Shown in pieces: positions 39,039-46,231 of a stretch of 64,000 bases of DNA; position 1 is the first letter of the stretch, and each line of letters opens with the position of its first letter. The position numbers were made by a program, and so were the translations under genes. The stretch is from positions 62,001-126,000 of the forward strand of contig NZ_NPGA01000018.1 of assembly GCF_002259485.1 (NCBI RefSeq). The letters are read 5' to 3'. The stretch is from Rhodococcus sp. 14-1411-2a (GTDB lineage Bacteria; Actinomycetota; Actinomycetes; Mycobacteriales; Mycobacteriaceae). The notes under the pieces are model-generated. The model worked only from the letters and a program-made list of their open reading frames with translations, had not been told where the DNA came from and searched no databases.

Positions 39039-39554
39039 ATGCGGAAATCGATCCGCGGCGGTGTCGCCGCCCTGGCGCTGACCGTCCCCCTGGTCTTCGG
39101 CATGGGTGCTGGAACTGCAACCGCTGCTCCGCAGGAGTCGGTACTTCAGGTGCCCGTCGTCACCGGGCCGGAATTCGGCCCGGTAGGCGTTCCTGGTGGA
39201 CTCATCCAGACCATTCCGATTCGAGCTGTGGTCGGCGAGAACCCGGGTGAGGTGCGTTTCTCAGCAGCCGACATCCGGCCGTACTACTACCAGTTCAACT
39301 ACCGGCACCTGACGGTCAACTGGCGCAACCTGTCCACCGGTGAGGCGGGCTCCGCCGGCTTGCGGCACTGGAACGATGAGGTCGATCGGACTCAACCTGC
39401 CAATCAGGGCGGCTCGCAGGCATATCGCCTGCCCCTCGAGGTGACGGCTCAGACGGGTGCAGGTCCGGTGTTCGTGACCGTCACGCATGACCGAGAGAAT
39501 CCTGATGCGTCGAACGCCCTCATCCCCGGCTTGGGTGTGCTCTTCGTACCCTGA
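39039..39554 (+). CDS. Secreted hypothetical protein, second of a tandem pair
   Basis: A 171-residue secreted protein: signal MRKSIRGGVAALALTVPLVFGMGAGTATAAP and a mature part with VLQVPVVTGPEFGPVGVPGGLIQTIPIRAVVGENPG, TVNWRNLSTG, SAGLRHWNDE and NALIPGLGVLFVP. It matches the preceding protein block by block, so the pair arose by tandem duplication. The 23-base gap contains AAAGGAAA as its ribosome site. Confidence 0.86.
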   Translation: MRKSIRGGVAALALTVPLVFGMGAGTATAAPQESVLQVPVVTGPEFGPVGVPGGLIQTIPIRAVVGENPGEVRFSAADIRPYYYQFNYRHLTVNWRNLSTGEAGSAGLRHWNDEVDRTQPANQGGSQAYRLPLEVTAQTGAGPVFVTVTHDRENPDASNALIPGLGVLFVP

Positions 39555-39573
39555 CACGCGGTGTTGTAGGCGG

Positions 39574-40047
39574 TCAGGTACCCAGATCGCCTGCGATATC
39601 GGCGGCGGCGAGCATCGAAACCAGGAGCGGCACAACTCGTTTGGCGGCGATTCGATAGTCTCCGCGGCCGTGTTGCTCGACGATGTTTGCCGAACTCAGC
39701 GTTTTGAGGTGGTGATAGATCTGGCCGGACGAGCCGAGTCCCACGGCTGCGAGTAGATCCGCCGCGTTCGCGGGGCCGCGCAGCAGCGTTCGCACGATCT
39801 GCAGTCGCACCGGATGTCCAAGAGCTGCAAGCACTTCCGATGCGGTCGGGACTGGTAACTCCACGATGGCGTCGGGGGAGTAGCTGATATCCCAGCGGAC
39901 GGTGCCGTGCAGATGGACGTCGCCTTGGTAGGCGATCATGCCGCCCGTCGACGGGTTGGCATCGAGCTGTTCGGGAGCGTCGCGTCGTTCCAGCTCGGTG
40001 ACGCGGGCTTCCAGCTCTGCCAGTCTCGATTCGAACTCTGCGCTCAC
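39574..40047 (-). CDS. ArsR family winged-helix regulator
   Basis: A 157-residue regulator. The first 35 residues are a short coiled coil (RLAELEARVTELERR); the winged helix lies at about residues 70-140, with ASEVLAALGHPVRLQIVRTLLRGPANAADLLAAVG, SGQIYHHLKTLSSANIVEQ and RGDYRIAAKRVVPLL. No cysteine metal site is present, so the signal is probably not a metal. Its GTG overlaps the stop of the beta-lactamase-like gene by four bases; a perfect 24-bp palindrome in front of the latter is likely its binding site. Confidence 0.9.
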   Translation of the reverse strand: MSAEFESRLAELEARVTELERRDAPEQLDANPSTGGMIAYQGDVHLHGTVRWDISYSPDAIVELPVPTASEVLAALGHPVRLQIVRTLLRGPANAADLLAAVGLGSSGQIYHHLKTLSSANIVEQHGRGDYRIAAKRVVPLLVSMLAAADIAGDLGT

Positions 40048-41150
40048 ACCACGCAGGCTATCCGGTCGAGAACCTCGGGCGAGAGCATCGCCTCGACGAT
40101 GAGTTGCTGCTGTACGCCGAACTGGGTCATGGCCTGATCGAATCTGTCCGCGGGGAGGCCATCGATCAGCCACACTGCCGTGGCGACTGTTCCATCGTTA
40201 CGGCGCAGCTCGAATCCCTGGGTGAGCACACCGGGGAGGCTGCCACCTTTAAAGCCGATACCGCGGACGCTGTCACCGGCAGGTTGCCATTCCAGTTGGC
40301 GCAGAATGGTGTCGGATGCTGCGCCGTAGGTTCCGTCTGTGAAGGCGCGATACATTCCGTTCAGTTCTTCGGCAGAACCGCGGCTGAAACTGCTCTCGAC
40401 CCGGGCGACCTGGTCCTCGTAGGTCGGCACTTGTACGGACGCCTCGACCTGGGCCCGGAACTGCGGGTCGAACGCCCACTTCTGCGCGGTCTCCCAGGTA
40501 TCTGCATCGGCGAGTTCGGGATCGAAGATCGAGAGCATGTCGGCCACCATGCTCGGCGCCTCGAAGTTCTCCCATCCTCCCGCTGCTGCGGCGTTGACGA
40601 GTGCTTGATCGCCGAGTCGGTATCGGAGGTAGTCGGGCACCGAGTTGTCGCTCTCCTGGATCATGGCCGAGACCATGTCGTCGATGCGAACCGTGGCGTT
40701 GGGGTCGGTTGCGTTGGTGCCGGCGTTCGCAATTCCCAATCGGGTCAGGGCCTTCGGATGTGCATTGGCGTCTGTACCGGGTACGTACCAGCGCTCCCAA
40801 TCCGACAGAGTTACTTTTTCATTGGGGTCGATGGTTCCGTTCGCGACTGCCTGCGCGTAGGCGGCGAGATGAACGACCTTGATCGCGGATGCGAGTACCT
40901 GCTGTTGGTCGGCCCGATGTTCGACGGTTCGGCCGCGACCGTCGTCGATGGCGAGGCTGACGGTGTCGGGTGCTTGATCGATCAGCCCGATCCATCCGTC
41001 CTCGGTAACGAGGTCGGTGGAAGTGGCAGTAGCGCAGTTCTCCGGCATCGGGGTAGTGGTGGTCGTTGCAGTGGTGTCGGAGTCGGTGGCGCATCCGCCC
41101 ACCAACAGCGCAGCTACACAAGCTGTCGAGATCCAGGTCGAGCGTCGCAT
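40044..41150 (-). CDS. Class A beta-lactamase-like serine hydrolase, lipoprotein
   Basis: A 368-residue membrane-anchored hydrolase. The lipoprotein signal MRRSTWISTACVAALLVGGC is followed by a Thr-rich linker and a class A beta-lactamase fold with all three active-site motifs: SAIK (SxxK, about residue 88), the SDN motif in QESDNSVPDY and KGGS (KTG equivalent) near residue 300. It could be a beta-lactamase or a D-Ala-D-Ala peptidase/esterase. AGGAG precedes the ATG, and a palindromic operator lies just upstream. It is co-translated with the ArsR-type regulator, which suggests induction. Confidence 0.9.
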   Translation of the reverse strand: MRRSTWISTACVAALLVGGCATDSDTTATTTTTPMPENCATATSTDLVTEDGWIGLIDQAPDTVSLAIDDGRGRTVEHRADQQQVLASAIKVVHLAAYAQAVANGTIDPNEKVTLSDWERWYVPGTDANAHPKALTRLGIANAGTNATDPNATVRIDDMVSAMIQESDNSVPDYLRYRLGDQALVNAAAAGGWENFEAPSMVADMLSIFDPELADADTWETAQKWAFDPQFRAQVEASVQVPTYEDQVARVESSFSRGSAEELNGMYRAFTDGTYGAASDTILRQLEWQPAGDSVRGIGFKGGSLPGVLTQGFELRRNDGTVATAVWLIDGLPADRFDQAMTQFGVQQQLIVEAMLSPEVLDRIACVV

Positions 41151-41166
41151 CGGGCTCTCCTAATCT

Positions 41167-41190
41167 GTTATTCCGTAATTACGGAATAAC
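41167..41190. promoter_or_regulatory. Perfect 24-bp palindrome upstream of the beta-lactamase/ArsR operon
   Basis: The half-site is GTTATTCCGTAA, immediately followed by its exact reverse complement with no spacer. It begins 17 bases upstream of the start codon, within the expected promoter. Symmetry and place fit autoregulation by the ArsR-type protein encoded in the operon. Confidence 0.75.
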
Positions 41191-41246
41191 TGTAGAACGC
41201 GACGTGCGGCGCGGCAGCCCCTTGACCGGACTTGGGCCGTTAAGGA

Positions 41247-41633
41247 CAAGGTCGAGGACCAGCGGGTAGGTAATTTTGGATTGACGTCCCGGGAAAGATA
41301 GGCGACTGCCCGGCGCATGACCTCTGCTTCTTGCTCAAGGCGCTTGATTCGTGTGCGGGCTTCTCGCAGCTCGGCGGACTTGTCGAGGCCCGCCTTCTTG
41401 GCGGTGCCGCGTTCGATGCCGTCGTCACGGTCGACGATTTGAACCAGCGGTGCAGGCAGCCTTCGGAAATTCCGAAGTCCTTCGCGATCTGACTTAGCAG
41501 GGCCTGGCCTTTACGTGGGTGGCGATGACGTCGCGGCGAAACTCCTCGGGGATTGCTTTCGGCATGGTGAACATCCTTCCACCGTGAGGAGCGATCCTCA
41601 CAGATCAGATGTCAACTGAACCGGGGGAAGTCC
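41247..41633 (-). mobile_element. Degenerate IS3-family orfA remnant, left border of the AT-rich island
   Basis: On the minus strand a transposase OrfA begins MPKAIPEEFRRDVIA at about 41565 and continues, with stops and frameshifts, through SQIAKDFGISEGCLHRWFK and a coiled-coil AELREARTRIKRLEQEAEVMRRAVAYLSRD, then the start of OrfB. The sequence around AAGGTCGAGGACCAGCGG and the terminal GAGGAGCGAT(C/T)CTCA...GATCAGATGTCAA recur at 52278-52641, so the same element type flanks the island on both sides. No intact gene remains. Confidence 0.75.
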
Positions 41634-41741
41634 TTGGATGACCACAACAACCGGCACACGTCCCTGGGCTACCTGACGCCTGTCGAGTATGCTGCCCGAT
41701 GCACCGACCCGAACCACACCGTGGGCTGCCAGATCGACTGA
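41634..41741 (+). pseudogene. IS3-family transposase OrfB C-terminal fragment
   Basis: Plus-strand fragment LDDHNNRHTSLGYLTPVEYAARC ending VGCQID and a stop. This is the conserved tail of IS3-type OrfB (HxxLGYxTPxEY). Only about 35 codons remain, in the opposite orientation to the neighbouring OrfA remnant, so two different insertion events are recorded here. Confidence 0.7.
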
Positions 41742-42248
41742 CATCAATCAGAAAGTGACTCTAGAACGAGGTGGTCCGAGTATTGGGGACTTGCCACCAC
41801 ATCTGTCCGTACCTATCGAACTCCAGCCTGTCTAACGCCAACCAAACTAAAAAGGCCACGATCCCGATCGTCAACGCCGTCAGGAGAAATGGCTTCACGG
41901 ACTCCAATCAGACCTTGAGGCCGACTGAATCGAATCGGCACTATAGTTTTGACCAAACTTGCCGGCCGATTGGCCCGACGATGCCAGCGCGCCCGCTCGA
42001 ACAATCGTGTCTAGAATCGTTGATCTCAGCGATACGAATAATCTGCCGGCGTATTTCATGCGCAGCGTACTTCGCGACTCTCGTGACCTCTGCCCGAACG
42101 ACACCTTTGCTATTACTATTCTGAAAACAGGGGGCGTGACTTCAAGGATTGGCCACCGAGCGTCACGTGAGTTACATGAGTGCAGTCTGCTCGGATGAAG
42201 TACTCTTCGTACCACACCGTAGTGGAACGCCGAGCAGGAAAGGATTTG
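41742..42248. other. Intergenic stretch before the epimerase-like gene, AT-rich, no convincing gene
   Basis: About 500 bases with G+C well below the flanking chromosome. The best candidate inside is a 63-codon plus-strand frame from the GTG at 42007 to 42198 (begins SRIVDLSDTNNLPAYFMRS), which reads like protein and might be a remnant or a small gene, but has no ribosome site that I can see. The promoter of the following gene must lie here. Confidence 0.35.
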
Positions 42249-43379
42249 ATGGACTACATGACCAACGAGCAGGCAATTCAACAGGATGCTCTGAGGGTCT
42301 GCGTGGTGTTGGGCACGCGGCCAGAACTAATAAAGATGAGCAGCACTATCCGAGCGATGCGACTTCGTGTCGATGTTGAAACATCAGTCGTCTTCACAGG
42401 GCAGCATGACGAATTGATGCGCTCCGCGGCTCAGGATTTGGGGATTGACGCAGACTATCAGATCGCCCCTCTTGATCGTGGTCGATCGCTGACCGATGTC
42501 GTTTCGACAATAATTGCAGAACTCGGTACAATTGTAGGACGAACAACTCGATTCGATTGCATAGTAATTCAAGGAGACACCGCCTCAGCTCTTGCTGGGG
42601 CGCTTGTCGCGGAACTTACCGACACGCCACTGGTGCACGTTGAAGCAGGCGTACGTTCAAAAAGACGTGACGACCCATTTCCAGAAGAGACCATCCGGAG
42701 AATGATCTCTCCGATCTCAGAATTTCATATCGCGTTTACAGAAACGGCAATGAACAATCTTTTGGAAGAAGGAGTCCCCAGAACATCAATCACGATTTCA
42801 CGGCACCCACTGCGTGACCACATTATAGTAAATGCCCACAATGAATGCTTGTCGAAACCTCCAGAATCACTGCTTATGACAATTCATCGACGAGAACGAA
42901 GGCGGGGCAGGCTCGAGACCCTACTGCGCGTCCTTCAGCAGCCCGGCATTGATGCGACAAGAGCGATATTTGTCTGGCACCCTAGCCTCGATGTTGATGT
43001 CCGAGAATTTAGGGCGAAGCTAGAGCGGCTTGGCGTCAGGGTCGTTGATCCAATGTCACCTTCGGCGTTTCTACGTGAACTAGTCAAAGCGGCGGTTGTA
43101 ATCACCGATTCTGCGGGGGTGTCTGAGGAAGCGGAGATGATGGGCATTCCGGTCGTCGCCTTCAGGAAATCGGCTGAGATTCGATTGGAAGGCCTCACCG
43201 GTGAGTTCGCCATATCGACTGAAGACCACCTCACCGCCGCTGCGTTCATTTTACAATACCAAGGGTCTATCCGCCCAAAGAGTCCGCACCAGACTGATAA
43301 CATTCGCGCAGGATCCGAAATTGCCAACATAATAGTGGAACAGGCCAATAAGTACCGGACTATTGGTGTCGTTCATTAA
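42249..43379 (+). CDS. UDP-N-acetylglucosamine 2-epimerase-like protein (WecB family)
   Basis: A 376-residue protein of the GT-B-fold epimerase family that converts UDP-GlcNAc to UDP-ManNAc or ManNAc. Family blocks are VVLGTRPELIKMSS, VVFTGQHDELM, VIQGDTASALAGALVAE, HVEAGVRS, FPEETIRRMIS and TDSAGVSEEAEMMGIPVVAFR. Several usually invariant residues differ: the DSGG motif is DSAG, the HRREN motif is HRRER and TERPE is AEIRLE, so the substrate or activity may be altered. AAAGGA precedes the ATG at 42249. Its stop overlaps that of the convergent methyltransferase gene. Base composition is AT-rich compared with the chromosome. Confidence 0.82.
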   Translation: MDYMTNEQAIQQDALRVCVVLGTRPELIKMSSTIRAMRLRVDVETSVVFTGQHDELMRSAAQDLGIDADYQIAPLDRGRSLTDVVSTIIAELGTIVGRTTRFDCIVIQGDTASALAGALVAELTDTPLVHVEAGVRSKRRDDPFPEETIRRMISPISEFHIAFTETAMNNLLEEGVPRTSITISRHPLRDHIIVNAHNECLSKPPESLLMTIHRRERRRGRLETLLRVLQQPGIDATRAIFVWHPSLDVDVREFRAKLERLGVRVVDPMSPSAFLRELVKAAVVITDSAGVSEEAEMMGIPVVAFRKSAEIRLEGLTGEFAISTEDHLTAAAFILQYQGSIRPKSPHQTDNIRAGSEIANIIVEQANKYRTIGVVH

Positions 43380-44176
43380 TCGACGCGTTTAACAATTCTG
43401 ACCAAGCAGCAATAGCCGACAGAAGTGCCATTTTGAGATTCGAATTTGTATCCTGACACTGACTCGATATAGGTGCGCAAATATAATCCAAGCGCACTTA
43501 GTCTGGTAGGCCGCCTGCGCAGAACTTCAGTTTCCAAACCCAAAGCGCCTGCTAGTTTCAAGATGGGAACATACTGATATCCGGCCACCGACAGTATCAG
43601 CTCCCAGTTGTCCCATCCTCTTAACTGATCAAGAATAAGTCGGATAGCGTCCAGGCCGTCACGACCCCCAAAAGATGCACCTAAGAAGCTCGGCGTCTGA
43701 ACGGGTAGTCCTTCCAACATTGCTGTATTTATCGGAGTATGCGGTGGGGAACTTACAACAACTAACCTCGAATTTGAATTAGAGTCAACGGAGCTAAGCC
43801 AATCAGATCGAATGACCTTCACGGATGCAGCCCCGTTGGCTTGGCAGTTTCGACGCGTTACATCAATCGCCACGTCGAAGTTATCGACACACGTGACGTG
43901 ATGCGCGCCGGCCAAGGCCGCAGTAACTCCAATCGCACCGGATCCGCACCCTAAATCAACTATCGATGTTCTACTCAGGGATCCTGACGTTGCAATCCAA
44001 TCGGCCAATTCCCATGAGTAGAGGTTCGGACGACTCACATCAGGCACTAACTCAAGTTGGACTTCGAGCGACGTACTCAACCTAAACTTGACGTGTTCGC
44101 TGGCTACCTGATATATGCCGCCGGGTTCAGGAAGGGGCGTCAGGGCCGTCGGTGTGAAATCGATAACAATGGACAT
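43376..44176 (-). CDS. SAM-dependent methyltransferase (HemK/RsmC-like class I)
   Basis: A 266-residue methyltransferase and last gene of the island operon. Motif I is IVDLGCGSGAIGVTAALAG, followed by the acidic VTCVDNFDVAIDV and, in the motif IV position, VSSPPHTP instead of the NPPY of HemK enzymes; the AsnPro pair is replaced, so it is unlikely to methylate a glutamine or exocyclic amine in the standard way. The ATG at 44176 is chosen (a TTG at 44188 is possible). It lies four bases after the stop of the other methyltransferase. Confidence 0.75.
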   Translation of the reverse strand: MSIVIDFTPTALTPLPEPGGIYQVASEHVKFRLSTSLEVQLELVPDVSRPNLYSWELADWIATSGSLSRTSIVDLGCGSGAIGVTAALAGAHHVTCVDNFDVAIDVTRRNCQANGAASVKVIRSDWLSSVDSNSNSRLVVVSSPPHTPINTAMLEGLPVQTPSFLGASFGGRDGLDAIRLILDQLRGWDNWELILSVAGYQYVPILKLAGALGLETEVLRRRPTRLSALGLYLRTYIESVSGYKFESQNGTSVGYCCLVRIVKRVD

Positions 44177-44180
44177 CGAA

Positions 44181-44906
44181 TCAATCAACTCGTTTCGTGA
44201 GTCGAGTAAATTCCCAAATTAAATCATAAAAAAGAATGTCGTTTTTTAATCGAACATTGTAGTTTCTACGTATTTCTCTTGACGAGAACATTAGCTCTAT
44301 TTCTTTCTTCTCCCGCCGGTTGAGATGCTGGACTGGTCCGAGTATGTCCGCTGTTGATGTGCAGTATGTCACAGAGACGCTCTCGAAGCCTGCCGAACGT
44401 GCAATGAGGGCGATCTCGCCCGGAGCAAAAACATGAAGGCGTCCAGGTGACGCCAGTTTAAAATATTCCTGCCAAAATTTTCGATCATTCTCTTTGTTCA
44501 TCACAATGGATCCAATGCCAACGGATGTACGGCAAACACGGAAGAACTCCGCCATGGCATTTATCAAGTCCAGATAGTGCAATCCCTGCCTGCATGTTAT
44601 GTGGTCGAATGCGCAATCGACAAATGGCAATGCAGAGCCACTTGCGACCAACCTTTTTTGGATGTGATTAAGCGATACCATTTCGGGGCTTAGGTCAATT
44701 GCAGTAAGTGAATGTCCCAGGTCGGTTCCTACCTGCGCGACCGTTCCTGTGCCAGAACACACGTCGAGAACGTCGAGCCCAGAATCAAGACCCGTAAACA
44801 GCGGACTGATAAGGTCAACGCTAGTCACCCAGGTACTCTCTAAGTTATAGCCTCCTGCGCGGAGCGAGAACGTTTCACGCGCTTGGTTGTGGCGCTCTTT
44901 ATTCAT
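44181..44906 (-). CDS. SAM-dependent methyltransferase (Methyltransf_11 type)
   Basis: A 241-residue class I methyltransferase. Motif I VLDVCSGTGTVAQVG, the acidic TAIDLSPEMV, and a following ALPFVDCAFDHITCRQGLHYL give the UbiE/MenG-like layout used for small molecules. The first ATG with a sensible context is 44906, overlapping the end of the membrane-protein gene by eight bases. A substrate cannot be inferred; in the operon it lies downstream of sugar and dehydrogenase genes. Confidence 0.8.
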   Translation of the reverse strand: MNKERHNQARETFSLRAGGYNLESTWVTSVDLISPLFTGLDSGLDVLDVCSGTGTVAQVGTDLGHSLTAIDLSPEMVSLNHIQKRLVASGSALPFVDCAFDHITCRQGLHYLDLINAMAEFFRVCRTSVGIGSIVMNKENDRKFWQEYFKLASPGRLHVFAPGEIALIARSAGFESVSVTYCTSTADILGPVQHLNRREKKEIELMFSSREIRRNYNVRLKNDILFYDLIWEFTRLTKRVD

Positions 44907-45471
44907 CTGATGCCAGCTCCCTGCCAATCGTCTGTAAACGACCAAGCTGACGGTCTAGCTCGTCTCGGACTTGGTTGTAAATGGCCAAATCGTTTATAGA
45001 ACTATCGACGGTTTGGAGCGTCTGGTGGTTGACAAGTAACGCTGCTTGAATTCGTGCTGACTGAACAGCGGCTGTCGCATCGGTTTCAAAATTGTAGACC
45101 GCGAAAGTAAGTTCAAGTCTCGCGAGCCGCTGAGAATCGGGCTGATGGGTGCTCTGCAGCCGCTCGATCAAACCTCGACAAACCGGCAACTCGGCGTCCC
45201 GTCTGGCCCGTTGCGAAGCCGTCGATTTTGAGTAACTCTCTAGTTGGTTGAGCGCTGAGATGATTGCCACTGCCGCGGACCGTACGCGATATGCGGACTC
45301 CATGGCATCAACGAGTGTCGTTAATTTCCTATCTCTCTCAGCCTCTCGCTGGGCAATCTTGCGATTAGCCCTCTCCGTCCATAGTGATAGCCCAAATCCG
45401 ATTAGGACCGCCAATACAGTCGCAATTGACTGAGAAATACCAGCCACGATATCTGAACTCAAATTGATCAT
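44899..45471 (-). CDS. Membrane-anchored coiled-coil protein
   Basis: A 190-residue protein of unknown function. One N-terminal transmembrane helix (IVAGISQSIATVLAVLIGFGLSLW) is followed by a basic segment and a long helical region with many Gln, Arg and Glu residues that should form coiled coil (about residues 35-185). The ATG at 45471 is four bases from the end of the phosphatase-fold gene. It could tether or sense for the operon products at the membrane. Confidence 0.7.
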   Translation of the reverse strand: MINLSSDIVAGISQSIATVLAVLIGFGLSLWTERANRKIAQREAERDRKLTTLVDAMESAYRVRSAAVAIISALNQLESYSKSTASQRARRDAELPVCRGLIERLQSTHQPDSQRLARLELTFAVYNFETDATAAVQSARIQAALLVNHQTLQTVDSSINDLAIYNQVRDELDRQLGRLQTIGRELASDE

Positions 45472-45475
45472 CAAG

Positions 45476-46231
45476 TCACTTTCTCGGCCTAATATCCACT
45501 GAGACGGCAAAATGGTCGGACGCGTGGATTCCGTCTACTGACGAAAGAACTTCCGGACTGCGGAATTCGATATTTGGACTTACGAAAATGTGGTCAATAG
45601 CACGGTCTACAGTCAATGCGGGATCCGCAAAAATATTTTTTGATGAAAATGTATCTGGCGACGGATCGAGAACATGTAAAAGTCCAGTTTGTTTAAGAAA
45701 TAGTTGCACGGTTCGACTGTCGGCGGTTGTATTCAGGTCGCCGCAGAAAACTACCTGATTTTGCTTATTACCTGTAAGCTCCTTGATTATTGCACCTGCA
45801 TGTCGGGCCTGCATTTGGCGTAGCTCTTCATCGTCGATACGATAAGCCCAGTGCGTATTGATGACGAACAAGCGTCCGTAGCGCGTAACGAGCAACCCGC
45901 GATCCATATCAGATGAAGCGCCGGGCAGGCGTTCGTAAATGGAGTCCGACGCTGCGCGTCGGGAAAGGGTCGCCAATCCCTCGGGCCGTCCCTTCCATTC
46001 GCCGGTCTGCGCATAGCTAATGTTAAACCCCCGTAACGCTTCCACCATCGTGAGTTGCAGGCGTGCGGGCTGGACAGGAGATACCTCTTGAAAGCAATAT
46101 ATGTCAGCATTTAGCGATCGCGCTTGAGCGTCAAGTGCCGCCATACGCTGCTTTAACGGTGGGTTGAGGTTCCAGAGATTGAGTGTTACCAGGCGCAGCC
46201 AATCGCCGCGCTCGCCTCTAGCTTGAGTCAT
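45476..46231 (-). CDS. Endonuclease/exonuclease/phosphatase family protein
   Basis: A 251-residue metal-dependent phosphoesterase fold. The motifs are in order: LVTLNLWNLN, the metal ligand glutamate in IYCFQEVSP, the histidine NTHWAY, the paired CGDLNT, RAIDHIFVS and the terminal GIHASDHFAVSV. Members cleave DNA, RNA, inositol phosphates or sphingolipids; no signal peptide is present, so it works in the cytosol. The ATG at 46231 overlaps the HEAT-repeat gene by 14 bases; a second ATG at 46246 is possible. Confidence 0.85.
   Translation of the reverse strand: MTQARGERGDWLRLVTLNLWNLNPPLKQRMAALDAQARSLNADIYCFQEVSPVQPARLQLTMVEALRGFNISYAQTGEWKGRPEGLATLSRRAASDSIYERLPGASSDMDRGLLVTRYGRLFVINTHWAYRIDDEELRQMQARHAGAIIKELTGNKQNQVVFCGDLNTTADSRTVQLFLKQTGLLHVLDPSPDTFSSKNIFADPALTVDRAIDHIFVSPNIEFRSPEVLSSVDGIHASDHFAVSVDIRPRK

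Noticed and set aside
41895-42281. Minus-strand 128-codon frame and plus-strand 117-codon frame (41771-42124) in the gap before the epimerase gene
   Set aside because: They overlap each other in opposite frames and have no ribosome site or recognisable motif.
43376-44906. Both methyltransferases end in the residues KRVD
   Set aside because: A shared four-residue tail may reflect duplication or chance; the rest of the proteins is not similar, so I do not treat it as a targeting tag.
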